A stretch of 64,000 bases of DNA, from NCBI RefSeq assembly GCF_000203815.1, contig NW_004457737.1, forward strand, positions 1,302,001 through 1,366,000. Reading direction: 5' to 3'. The notes under the pieces are model-generated. The model was given only the letters and a program-made list of their open reading frames with translations. It had not been told where the DNA came from and searched no databases. How positions within the stretch are numbered: the stretch's first letter is position 1; every line of letters begins with the position of its first letter. This document shows, in pieces, positions 1-10,886 of the stretch. Origin of the DNA: Cavenderia fasciculata (lineage: Eukaryota; Evosea; Eumycetozoa; Acytosteliales; Cavenderiaceae). The position numbers were made by a program, and so were the translations under genes.

Positions 1-1273
1 AGATCACTCTAGAATGAAACAATCAATGGTCACTGAATTGTCTAATTTAATTAAATTGTATTATCCTTCTTCCCCATCATCCTCCTCCTCATCTATTCAA
101 TATAAATTAAAATCAATTTATTTTGGTGGAGGTACACCATCTTTGGCAACTATTGATACATTATCATCGATTGTTGAAACGGTCTATCAATACTTTCCAA
201 CAACAACAACCAACCGAAAGGATTTGGAAATCAATTTGGAGTAATTTTTGTCCATTGCATCTGGATTTTGTTGGTGTAAATAGATTATCACTTGGTGTTC
301 AAGTATGTAAATTAAAGTAAAAGTAGATATACATTTATTTATTTATTTACTTACTTATTTATTGTTTTAGGCATTAAATGATGAAGATTTAAAGTTTTTA
401 GGAAGAACGCATAATACAAAACAAGCGATTGAATCAATTGAAACTTGCAATTCGATATTTGATCATGTATCATTTGATATGATTTATGCAAGACGTGGAC
501 AACACTCGGTTGAACAATGGAGACAAGAATTAAAACAAGCTGTTCAACTTTCAAAAGGTCATTTATCACTCTACAATCTAACTTTTGAAGATGGCACTGC
601 CTTTTTTAAAAGATTAAGAAAACATAGAAGTAATCATAGTATGTAGAAAGAAAAAAGAAAAAGAAAAAGAAAAAGAAATATATATATAATTAAATTAATT
701 ATTTACATCTTTCAAGTTATAAAACCAACAAATGATCAATGTTCGTTGCATTATATGGCAGCAATAGAGGAAACTGAAAAGGTTGGAATGAATCAATACG
801 AGATTAGTAACTTTTCGATCCCTGGTCATCATTCACAACACAATTTAAATTATTGGAGAGGTGGAGATTATATTGGTATTGGTCCAGGTGCATGTTCAAG
901 AGTTAGTATTTTCAACAATCAACAAGACAAACCTGAAAAGGTAGCACTTAAAACGATTATTCATCCAAAAACATGGATGGATAGAGTAGATGCAAATGGA
1001 CATGGTTTGTTTGAAGACGAGACAACTACCCTAGAGTTTAAAGATCGTATCAATGAATTGTTGTTGATGGGATTGAGAACGAAAGAAGGTGTATCAAGAT
1101 CGACATTTAGATATTTATCACATGGTCTCGATATTGAACAAGTGTTGGATCCAATAGTACTATCACGTTTACAATCAATTGGTATGATTGTTTTAGATGA
1201 AAATGGATTACGTGTTACTACCAATGAAGCATTTATGATCCTTGATACATTATTACTTGATATTTGTCTCTAA
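1..1273 (+). CDS. rsad1: HemW/RSAD1-like radical SAM protein, 5' partial, frame broken near 242
   Basis: The gene enters from the left edge. The first readable block carries YFGGGTPSL, then [10 protein letters not shown] and LGRTH, then HYEISNFS-like and GIGPGACS blocks, the order seen in the HemW/RSAD1 branch of coproporphyrinogen oxidase-like radical SAM proteins, thought to act as heme chaperones in mitochondria. The CxxxCxxC cluster motif would lie upstream of the window. Introns fit at 303-370 and 639-716; the last exon ends with TAA at 1271-1273. Between the EINLE strand (ending at 241) and GVNR (from 273) the frame changes and the segment is about 20 nt shorter than the family needs. 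That implies a deletion, an assembly error or an unusual splice. Family call is firm; integrity is not. Confidence 0.8.
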
Positions 1274-1752
1274 AATAAATAATCCTATATTTATCCATCC
1301 ATTTTGTTATATGTTATTTACAAATTTGTCTATATTATATTTTATATTATTAAAGATTATTATTTGTTGTTATCCTTCAGGTTCTTGAGTATCATCGAAT
1401 GCCCTCTTGGCAAACCTTTAATTCTTCATTCATTTTAAGTTGTTCAATGACACGACTATATTTCTTTGGATCCTTTCTCACGAGGAATACCAAATTTACT
1501 TGGGATGATATATAGAGATGCATTGCTAAGATGGTTCCAACAAAAGAAGTGGAATTTATTCAAACAACTAACCGACGTCGGCGCATTATTCGAGAAAATA
1601 TTGACACTTCGAGTATTGGTATCTGCAGATAAACATGCTATCGAAAGAGACAGGTATCCTAACTTTTGAATAAGTTTACAAAAGAGGTTGTTATAGTAAC
1701 ATTACTATACAATATAAATTTATTAAGTTTTGGAAAACGAGGTTCACAAATA
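1274..1752. other. intergenic, with decayed protein-like reading on the minus strand
   Basis: No intact gene was recognised. On the minus strand, about 1369-1500, a reading with DPKKYSRVIEQLK continues in another frame to FDDTQEPEG followed by a stop, which looks like the frame-shifted 3' end of a small protein gene. I cannot name the family. A 67-codon plus-strand ORF (1466-1669) runs over the same DNA and looks accidental. The remainder is AT-rich. Confidence 0.35.
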
Positions 1753-1774
1753 CTAAATGTCCTCGTCAAAATGT

Positions 1775-2125
1775 TTAGACGGTTGGGAAAGAGGCCATGG
1801 TGGCAATACCACAGTTGTTGTTTCTGTTTCTTGACCTAAATAATTATTAAAAAAAGAGGTATTAGTGAATAGGAAATGAAATTAAATGATTAAATAGGCT
1901 ATATTACATGAAAATATATCCAGAATAACCCCAAGTAGCTAAGGTAGTTGAATGAAAAGAAAAGAAATATGTTAGTTAACTGTACTATATTAACTTTTTA
2001 AAAAAAAAAAAATTATTATGATACATACTACCCTACCCCAAGAGTTCTTGACGATCCAATAGTCACCAGTGCTAGAGTTGTCATGAACGATAAATTCAAC
2101 AAACAATACTCTTTCGTTTGGACTT
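1775..2125 (-). pseudogene. 3' fragment of a papain-family (C1A) cysteine protease gene
   Basis: Three minus-strand pieces (about 2125-2037, 1938-1908, 1835-1775) join through GT/AG introns into the C-terminus of a papain-like protease: DYWIVKNSWG, then WGYSGYIFM, then RNNNCGIATMASFPTV and a stop. This is the block after the catalytic His in cathepsin L-type enzymes and includes the conserved Asn of the NSW motif. The parts holding the catalytic Cys and His are absent. Instead, the upstream end reads ERVLFVEFIVHD, nearly the tail of the neighbouring gene at 2171 (ERVLFVEIIIHD). It therefore looks like a relic joined to a partial copy of its neighbour. Spliced reading is clear; expression is doubtful. 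Confidence 0.6.
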
Positions 2126-2170
2126 GTGTTTATTTATTGTGATATGATAATTACAATATTTGATAATATG

Positions 2171-3992
2171 TTACAGACCAAGATTAACAGTGAATTTATC
2201 ATTGCCTTCTGGGAGTGGAGGATTTGTTAATGGTGATTGGTCAGATTTGTCATGAATGATGATTTCAACAAACAATACTCTTTCAGCAAAGAATTTGGGT
2301 AAAAAGAGAGATTTGTAGCCACTGAATTGGAGTGATACATTGTTGGTATGCATCATCTGACTCCATGCGAATCCACTTTGGGTGTAATCGTTTCGATTGC
2401 TGTGTTGGTCAACCACTTGAACTGGGTCGGTGATGGCTCTGATCATGGCAGATCGATGACCGATACCGGTGGGGCTTGGACGTGGGTGTGGATTGAAATT
2501 ATTGGATTCTGCATCATAGACTGTTAAAGAGGTCTTGTCGTAGACGGTGGTGGTCAATACACGCACTTGTACCTTTCTCTTGACATCACCTAGTATAGTG
2601 ATAGGGAGACTGGAACCTGGAGTTGGATAGAGACCGTAACATCCGGATATTGGCTCAATACTATCCGGGAAGACACGTTTACCTTCCATGTAATCTTGTA
2701 GTTGACCGGGGTAGAAATAGGCAGCGTCGATACGATAAATGTAGGCGTGTTCAAGGTCTGGTAGCTCTACGGGGTTACAATAAAAGTTTCTATTGTCAAA
2801 CGAAGTGTCAACAGGTCTCTTTTGTTCTGGATGAATTAAAAGTTTGACTGGATACCACCATGAATCATTCTTTAACAAGAGGTGTCCGTTTTTATAGAAT
2901 TCTGGGAGGTAACTGGGATGTACTTGCATTGCGCCAGTTGCAATATCATTAATACCCTTTTGTAAAGTGATATGTAACCTTTCTCTCAATGACTTTACTT
3001 CACCTGCATTCTCATTGGCTGCCTTTCCACTGATAAAGTATTCATCAACTTCTAATTGATACCACCATGTCTATAAAATATTAAAAAAAATCATACAAAA
3101 AAAAAATAACGAGTTAATAAATTCATTATTTAATGTCAAACATATATTACAACATACATTTAATACATTCATAACAGAGATGTACATGAATAAACTGTCT
3201 TGATAAAATTTGACAATATCTTTGAGGAACTCTTTTGAAGCACAAAATTGGATGATTGTTTTGATTTGTACTCTTTGAAGTTCCAATGCTTCTCTGACAT
3301 AGGTTTTGAGTGTTGAATCTGCCTTTCCATCTTCAGCCAAACGATGTTTGAGTGTATTGATCTTGTCTTGAAGGATAGGAGCTGAACTAACAATTCCATT
3401 AAAGAATGCTTCACAAATAGTTTTCCATCTTTTTTAAAAAAATTTTAATATTAAATAATTAATATTGATTGATGTTATATACATATTAATTTTATACATA
3501 CGTTTTAACTTCACTATCTTGAATCTTTTTATCCATGATACCAATCATTTCAGTTTTGAATTCTTCCAATCTCTTGTCCAGTTCTTCTCGAGTGACAGGT
3601 TGTTTGGCAGGATCAGTAGGCCAAAACAACGAGAATACACTTGCTAAGATTGGACCAACACCTGGAACACATTCGCTATTATATTCATAAATAGAAGTGA
3701 TATTGTTGTTGTTGATGATAAAAATGATGATTAATATCAATAGCAATATTTAATTAATGATGAGTATAAACACTTACAGAGCAGTAGCGATACACGATCC
3801 AATGAACTCAGGATCAGTCAAAGTCTCTTCCAATACACCAAGTGGATCTTGAACAAAATTGACAACTACACTAACATCAATAATAGAAAGAGGGTCCTCT
3901 TTTAATTGATTTGCAAATTCCTCTGCCTTTTCTTTAATGTTGTCTTTGGTATTATTACCTACTGCCTTTGCAAATTTACCTACTTTTACCAT
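2171..3992 (-). CDS. delta-endotoxin (Cry) N-domain-like protein, four exons
   Basis: Exons at 3992-3778, 3675-3502, 3428-3158 and 3070-2171 join in frame to about 519 residues. An in-frame ATG also lies at 4082, but the one at 3992 starts a plain cytosolic-looking sequence (MVKVGKFAKAVGNN). Around residue 75 comes a hydrophobic helix, VPGVGPILASVFSLFWP, then a charged helix (REELDKRLEEFKTEMIG) and further amphipathic helices. This pattern matches the helical, membrane-inserting domain of Bacillus crystal toxins, and similar proteins are annotated in Dictyostelium. The last exon (about 300 residues) is beta-rich in appearance. There is no signal peptide. The gene looks whole. Function in the amoeba is unknown; bacterial origin by transfer is possible. 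Other helical pore-forming families are an alternative. Confidence 0.55.
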
Positions 3993-4210
3993 CGTTTTGA
4001 TTATATATCTTGTTGATTTATCTCTATAGAAGTAAAAGTTATCAGCTCTGGTTGTTAAAGAGAGAGATCGATTGTTCAACAAGTTGTAGTTTGGTCAGTC
4101 GGTTGAGCTGTGAGCCGATATTATCTGGATTGTTGATAACCCCATCGCTCTTGAATTGATGAGCCAATGATCTTTCAAATTTGAAGAGACAAAAAAAAAA
4201 TTATGGTTGA

Positions 4211-4711
4211 GCGAACTTATTACTACTAGTCCATTTACATTACAAGTTGTATGTATTAATTCGAATAGCTGATACATCTGATCATATGATCGATGAACTA
4301 ACCTTTAAAACTATTGTATTTTATTTAAAGTCATGTCAAAGAACTTTAAGTGATAGAAGTAGGTATAGATTAAGTATATTATTTGTGGTGTACGATATTA
4401 CAAGTAAAAAGTGTTTTGATAATCTATCAACATGTTTTGAATTGGCAAAAGGTAATCTTGATGGTAACATTATCGTTTTGGTTGGTACAAAGTCTGATCT
4501 TTATCATAGACGTGCTGTACCAAAACAAAAAGTAATCGAATTTGCTCAATCAAACGGTATCTACAATTATTTCGAGTCCAATCACAATGACCCAAGATCA
4601 GATATATTTGGACAAATCCTATTTGACAATTTCAACAAATATGAAATCATTAGACTTCATTCATCACAACGCGATTCAATTTCTCAAATTTCACCCTTTA
4701 AAGGTTGTTAA
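4211..4711 (+). pseudogene. Rab-like small GTPase fragment lacking the P-loop
   Basis: The open reading contains FVVYDITSKKCFDNL, IIVLVGTKSDL and IEFAQSNGI, matching the switch-to-G4 half of Rab GTPases (TKSD in place of NKxD). The DTAGQ motif is replaced by DTSDH, there is no GxxxxGKS upstream, and the frame closes at 4208 just before the recognisable part. The C-terminus ends KGC, unlike a normal double-Cys prenylation tail. As it stands it should not bind nucleotide normally. It is either a truncated duplicate or has an upstream exon I could not find. Confidence 0.5.
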
Positions 4712-5121
4712 AAAAGTGCACCTCGCTCTACTCTGTCAACCGAGGTTGGTTGATCAAGGAATGGGTGTAGTAGTATTTGTATTTGTCGTAGTAGTATTTC
4801 AAATAGTTTTGTATAAATGTGATAAGAAGAATAAGATTCAGAATAGTAATATTGAAATTTCACCAGTTATCGGGGTAGGAGAGGAAATGTGATCTCTACA
4901 AAGATCTTGTTGTTATCGGGGTAGGAGAGGAAATGTCCATTGCATATCCGACAAGATTTTTTTTGATTGTATCTGATTCTGCTTTGAATGGTTCCGTCGA
5001 GAGATAATTAATATCTTCAAATCAACTCAACAAACAACAACACCTGATGGATGATTATAAATAGTTGTCTTTCCATTCATGAAGAGATCCTCTTATATAT
5101 ATATTTCACAACAACAAATCA
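4712..5121. other. intergenic with membrane-tail ORF debris and a 25-bp direct repeat
   Basis: A reading from about 4759 encodes a Val/Phe-rich hydrophobic stretch (VVVFVFVVVVFQIVLYKC) followed by a basic tail ending at 4891. It resembles the last exon of a membrane protein but has no recognisable upstream part. A 25-bp sequence occurs at 4866-4890 and again, unchanged, at 4912-4936. No other gene was seen. Confidence 0.4.
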
Positions 5122-6131
5122 ATGTATTGCAGTATTAATAATAATAGATTATTTGTATTTGTAATACTATTTACAATTGTAGTTCTTACTACTTCCACTA
5201 CTACTGCCCAATCAACATCATCATCATGGGTGACAATTGAAACATATAATGAACCACAATGTAATTTGGATAGTTCAAGTATCGGTGGAATTGTTATGCA
5301 ATCGGGAGACTGTGTCCAAGGACAACAAGTGACTTGCAACTCGAACAATGATATTATCATGTAATAACTATATAGATACTTGGTAAATATATAATTAGTT
5401 GAGAGGTATATAATAATAATAATATATAGATATATGAATATATAGATAGTAATAATGAATTTAGATTAGATTGTAAATGATTATTAATTATAGTAATAAA
5501 AGATGAATATCGAATAGAATTTCTTTATTGGATTATTCTAATCCTTTTTATAGTTGTTGATCCAGACGACTAACTGACGATGGTTAGTCGTTAGTATTTT
5601 ATCCAAAATACTTTACATATTTGACTTGTCCTAACCAGGATTGAGTATATTGAGTTCAATGAAATATCATTGAGATATCATTGATTTTAAACAATCTAGA
5701 TCTAACATATCACTGTTCAAGAATTCAACGATCAGGAATGTCAAACTACCGCCGCCAATGTCACACAGTACACGTCTGGTGTCTGTAACACTGTCTCTCA
5801 AGTCCATGGTTTCTACAAGACCTACACTTGCTCACCAACAATGCCATCATTACCAGCCCGTTCATTGTCCATCTCAACCTTCAGTGCCTGTAAACTTAAT
5901 CCAAGTCTTCTCACTGGGTTCCGTTGGATCCCATCCTACAAGTGTATGGCCATTAGAAGAGATGAGATCTCTGGTACTGCTACTTCTGCCTCTTCCTCTG
6001 TCGGTACGTCGGCATCGGCATCTGCTTCGTTGGCATCAGCCTCTTCAGGATCAGTTTTACTTCCTTACTACAACCACGACAAAATCAATTATTATCTGTC
6101 ACTTGTACTCCACCATACCATTCATAAATAA
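5122..6131 (+). pseudogene. secreted Cys-containing protein split by about 350 bp of hairpin-rich DNA
   Basis: The first part (5122-5364) begins with a clear signal peptide (LFVFVILFTIVVLTTSTT) and runs WVTIETYNEPQCNL to CNSNNDI. The second part (from 5706) reads ITVQEFNDQECQ, GFYKTYTCSP and a Ser/Ala-rich tail ending at 6131, so the two look like halves of one short secreted protein whose natural join is NDI-TVQEF. No AG acceptor places the second part in frame: a stop at 5703 precedes it and the nearest acceptor (5699) gives another frame. Family not recognised; small secreted proteins of this layout are common in dictyostelids. Confidence 0.45.
5365..5705. repeat. hairpin-rich AT segment interrupting the secreted-protein reading
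   Basis: Three small perfect stems occur close together: GGATTA/TAATCC at 5530-5544, CGACTAAC/GTTAGTCG at 5567-5590, and AGTATTTT/AAAATACT at 5593-5612. A near-direct repeat of ATATCATTGA follows near 5664-5683. No terminal inverted repeat or target-site duplication is obvious. It may be a short non-coding insertion or an intron whose acceptor has been lost. Confidence 0.35.
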
Positions 6132-6330
6132 TAATCAAACAACCCCATTAATGAAACAAACAAACAAATAATAATAATAAATAAAAATATTATTATCAAA
6201 CTTGCAAGTTAAAAATGTTCCTCAGCCGCTGTGTCAATCATTATAATCTGATTTTTTAAAGAAGTATATATATAATATACTTATATATATACTTATATAT
6301 ACTTATATATACTTATACTATAGCTGTAAC

Positions 6331-7958
6331 ATGACTACAACTAATGTAGTAATAACTACAACTACAATTACAAATACAACTACATTTCATAGTATATTTA
6401 AAGTACAATATATAAGACATGTGATATTCAATCAGATAGGTAGTATAATGAAACAATTGCATAAAGGTAATATTCGTTATGATGATGATAGAAAACAACG
6501 ATCATTACAAGGAAGAGATATCATCAAGTTACCTCTTATTGGAATGATATCAAAGTATGGGTTACCTTGGCACTTTGTTTGTCATTATCTACCTAAAGAT
6601 TGTAAAGATAGAATAACAATTAAAAGAAGAAAAAGAGTGATTAGTGAATACAGTTGTCATCCCAATGCAACATTGGATTCACTCGTTCACTTGGTAGAAT
6701 GGTCTCAAGTTGACTTTGAATGGGAGTATTTGGATTTAAATGGATCAATAATAACCAATCAAGAGATATTAGAGTATATCATCAAGAGATATCCTGTTGC
6801 TGCTGTTACTACTGCTGCTGCAAAATCTTCAAATAGTACCAATAACTTTCTAACCGAAGCAATGAACGTATCATGTAGAGAAGGGTATCTATCTACTGTC
6901 GAGTTGATAGATTCTATGTTTAAAGATGATATTAAATTGGAAAAGTTACCAATGGATATTGCTAGTCGTAAAGGTTTCATTGACATTGTAAAATTTTTAC
7001 ATTATAATAGAACGGAAGGGTGTAGTTCAGATGCTCTTGATTATACAGCAAATGGTCATTTAGAAATTGTTAAAGTATGTATTTGTATTTGATTTTGTAT
7101 CTTTAGATAGATTTGACTAATTAACCAATATTATTGATTTTAAAATCGATATTTATAAAGTTTCTTCATTTCAATCGTAGTGAAGGTTGCACAACCTATG
7201 CTATGGATTGGGCTGCTGAAAATGGACATATTGAAATTGTAAGATTTCTTCAAGAACACCGTAGTGAAGGTGCAACAAATCATGCTATGAGTAGGGCTGC
7301 TCGAAATGGACACTTTGATGTAGTAAAGTATCTTCATGAAAATAGAACTGAAAGTGTAACCGATTGGACGATGGATTGGGCAGCGATGAATGGTCACATT
7401 GAAATTGTCAAAGTATGTTATATAAACACATAATTAATAATTATATAATTTAATATCATCCATCCTCCCTCTAACAATATAAATGTTACCTTACTTAAGT
7501 TTTTACACTTTAATAGAACTGAAAGTTTCAGTTTCCATCCTATCGCTCTTCGAGCTTGTAGCAATGGAGATTTGGAAATGGCAACTTTTATCATCGGTGT
7601 AGGAAAAGATCAATGTAATCCAAAAGAATTACTCACCATTGCATCTAGAAAGAGACATTACGATATTGTCAGATTGATTCTCTCACAATTTGGAGCTCAT
7701 GGACAGTTGGGAAAAGGATTCATTGAAACAATCAAAGGAGATACACAATGCATAAACACAGAGATTATCCATCTACTCGAGATTTATTTAGAGAATGGTA
7801 CCATTTGTCCAGCAGACTTTAGAATAATATTTCGTTTGGTTCCTCATGTGCTCATGTTTACCCTGTCTTGTCGTCATGGGATATTACTATTATTATTATT
7901 TGTTTTTAAAAGTAAAATAATAATATCCTATCTCATTTTGCAGCAATGCATCATTTAA
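6331..7958 (+). CDS. ankyrin-repeat protein, dictyostelid family
   Basis: Exons 6331-7074, 7161-7412 and 7500-7958 join in phase 0 at about 484 residues. The N-terminal 200 residues are a family-specific head (FHSIFKVQYIRHVIFNQIG, HFVCHYLPKD, LEYIIKRYP). Then come ankyrin-type repeats with the recurrent pattern NRTEGC...A..GHLEIVKFLH. Both introns fall at the same point of the repeat, after EIVK and before FLH, so repeats are carried by modular exons. The last residues (after 7870) become hydrophobic and may include an unspliced intron ending at a TTTTGCAG site; the true C-terminus could differ. Binding partner unknown. A damaged paralogue follows at 7996. Confidence 0.75.
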
Positions 7959-7995
7959 TACTCTTTGCAGATTTTGAATATCATAAATAATAATA

Positions 7996-9224
7996 ATGAG
8001 TACTCTGACAACTACCACCTCATTTCATTGTATATTCAGATCGATTTATATTAGACAATTGATATTCAATCATATCAATGATATATCAAATCGATTGGCT
8101 GGTAGAAAAGGTAAAGGTAATAATGATGGTAGACGAAGATCACGAAAAGGAATAGATATCATCAAATTACCTCTTCTCGGATGGTATCAGTCTATGCAAT
8201 GTCTTGGCAATTTGTTTGTCATTATCTACCAAAAGATAGAGACCAAATACTACCTGAAAGAAGACAAAGAGTGATTAGTGAATACTGCTGTCACCAAAGT
8301 GCAACATCGGATACACTAGAACATCTAGTGGAATGGTGTCAAGTTGACTTTGATTGGGAGTATTTAAATAGAAAGAATGGTTATGCAATAGACAATCAAG
8401 ATGTATTAGAGTATCTTATCAAGAGATATCCTTCCATGGGAAATAGTACCACCTCTTTTCTAGTTGAAGCAATGAACACTGCATGCGAAAATGGATATCT
8501 CTCAACTGTCAAATTGATAGACTCTATAAAAGATGTACAATTAGATCTTAAAGAAACGCAAACAGCAATGTACACTGCTTGTTGTTATGGATTCATTGAT
8601 ATTGTAAAATATTTACACGAGAATAGAACTGAAGGATGTAGTTCAGATGCAATTATAAGTAAAGAAAATAAACAAAGATATAATAAATTAATTAATTAAT
8701 TCTCTCTCCAATTATTGTAGGATGGAGCAGCAATGGACAACCATTTTGAGATTGTAAAGGTAAACTAAGTTGTAATAATCGGTATTTATACTTTTCAATA
8801 ATAATAACACATTTTTTTTGGAAATAATATATATATAGTTTCTTCATTTTAATAGAACTGAAGGTGCATCAACAAAGGCTATGGATTGGGCATCTGAATA
8901 TGGCCATTTAGATATTGTTAAAGTATGTATTGTAGTTTGTTCAAAGTTATTCAAACCAACTCTTCATCCAATATTCTTACATTTCTATTTTTTGTACAAA
9001 GTTCTTACATGAACATAGAACTGAAGGTGGAACCAATCCTTTAGATTTAGCAGCTAAATCCATTTTTGTTGAAAGGTGGCTACTTGGATGTTGTCAAGTT
9101 CCTTTATAAACATCGTAGTGAATGTGTATCAACCTCTGCTGTGCATTGGGCAGTTGCAAATGGTAGTACAGAAATTATAAAGTTCCTTGAAAAATATCGT
9201 ACCCAACCAATCAAAGAAAGATAA
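7996..9224 (+). pseudogene. ankyrin-repeat paralogue with frame breaks
   Basis: The head (FHCIFRSIYIRQLIFNHI, DIIKLPLLG) matches the preceding gene, but at about 8179-8182 the reading jumps frame: one A appears lost from GGAATGG, after which MVSVYAMSWQFVCHYLPKD aligns again. Later repeat exons are visible (FLHFNRTEGASTKAMDWA at about 8840-8921; FLHEHRTEGG from 9001), with introns at the usual EIVK/FLH point. The splice at about 8660-8720 does not preserve frame, and a second shift occurs near 9065-9080 before KFLYKHRSECVSTSAVHWAV. Either a decaying tandem duplicate or several sequencing errors; at least three independent breaks favour decay. Confidence 0.65.
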
Positions 9225-9245
9225 ATATAAATATAAATAAAGATA

Positions 9246-10027
9246 GTGGATATGGAAACAGAATCGAAAAATGTATTTTTCAAAAAGTATTACAAAAAAA
9301 ATAATAATAATAATTTATTATTAATTATTTTATTTAAATTAATATTATTTATTTTAATAATCAAAATCAAAATAATAATAATCAAAATAATCAAAATATT
9401 AATAATAATAATCAAAATAATAATATTAAGGTAAATGAAATTATATTTCAAAAAGTATTAAAATCAAAAGTAATCAATAATAATATTTGGAAACAGGTTA
9501 GAGAAATTCATCAAATGTTGGGATTGGAAACAGTTAAATATAATTCTGACAATGTAGATTTCTGGGCATCGAATCGTTACTTTGACCATTGTACCGAGAA
9601 ATATTTACAATTTAAATATGTGTCAAGACAGATGATTACATTTCTTCGTCGTCTCAAAGACAGTGACGTCGAGTTGGTTGATAGCTTGGTCAATCTCAAC
9701 AACCTTCAAGATTTTCAAAGTTCTAGGGTCATTGATGAAACCATTGCTAGTGGATCATTTGAGGTAGTTCGTCATCTCCACCAAAGAGGATTTAATTGGT
9801 CAATATATGGTTTTAAATTGGCAATCATCTTGGGTCACGTCGATATCTTGAAATACATAATCGAGTATTCCAACCCAATCACCAAGCAACCCCTCGAATC
9901 TGTCTACTCTGAACCAAAGTCAGAGGCTGTTAGTCTATTGCCTTTTAATCCACTTAGAACTACTCTCTGTCTAAACATCTCGACAAATATGTTACAACAA
10001 GGGTTGTTTATTGGCCAAACATTATAA
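9246..10027 (+). pseudogene. third ankyrin-type gene, frame lost in an Asn/Gln-coding tract
   Basis: A start at 9252 (METESKNVFFKKYYKK) leads into AAT/ATC repeats. The later part (about 9430-10027) reads EIIFQKVLKS, IWKQVREIHQMLG, then ankyrin-like VIDETIASGSFEVVRHLHQRGF and LGHVDILKYIIEYS. This is a different ankyrin subfamily from the two preceding genes. The two parts lie in different frames and the change falls inside the low-complexity tract (9300-9430), where slippage or assembly error is likely. The C-terminus (after TKQPLESV) loses repeat character. Function unknown. Confidence 0.5.
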
Positions 10028-10886
10028 TCAAAAGGATATGACTCTATTCCTTACCCAATTATTAAAACAATTTTATAACTTTTAAAAAATAAATATTTCA
10101 ATTATTCTTTATTCTTTAAATTTTTTTTGAAGTTATGTTGTAATTGTTGTTGAACCGTGACTCAGGGTTATTGATGGGACGCATAACCTGGTCACAACCA
10201 AACTTGGACGCTATGCATACAATCAATAACCCTTAGCAACTGAGGGGAATCTTACACAGTTGCCTCAATAACTAAAGGAGAAGACGAGCCAATTCAATGA
10301 TTGGAGTATCGTCAAACATTCATGACATCACTTTCATCCAACTCTGCCTCTTTTGAATTTACAACAGGATATTACTTCCCATTCCACAATCCAACAGCCA
10401 TTGTATCAGGTATCAATGCACTTGCCAATAAGATTAAAACAAATCCTGCTCAATTATGGGGTGATGGAATATTCTAAATTTAATACAATTAATTGATTTA
10501 TACATGTAATAGTTTCGAATGGTTGGATATATTGATATGCCCAAAATCATCTTTTAAATAAATAAATATTTATTATTATTAATATTCTTTTCTTTAAATA
10601 ATGATTTATTAAATTAATTTCTTCAAAGATGTCCTTTCAGGTAATTGCTTAATAATAATAATATCAAATGTTCATGAACCAATTAAAGAAAGAGGTCAAC
10701 TTTTCAACTTTCTACTTTATGAATTTTAGTCCAATTGTACCGTTGTAGTGTAAAGATAATTAAACTTTAATTTTAAATTATTTAATTATTAAAGTCTCTT
10801 TTTTCACAACAAAAACCTTCAAAAGGTTTGCAGAAAACCTGCAATCAGTGTACATATTCTAAAAAAAATAAATAAAAAGAAAAAGA
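10028..10886. other. intergenic with a 12-bp inverted repeat and a small ORF remnant
   Basis: A perfect 12-bp inverted repeat (AGGGTTATTGAT) lies at 10164-10175 and 10222-10233. At 10301-10477 a short open reading (SASFEFTTGYYFPFHNPTAI to LWGDGIF, then stop) looks protein-like, probably the last exon of a lost gene; I do not recognise it. The rest is AT-rich and includes the 5' flank of the PTPA gene. Confidence 0.4.

Noticed and set aside
1466-1669. 67-codon plus-strand ORF
   Set aside because: No family resemblance, and the opposite strand carries a more protein-like but shifted reading.
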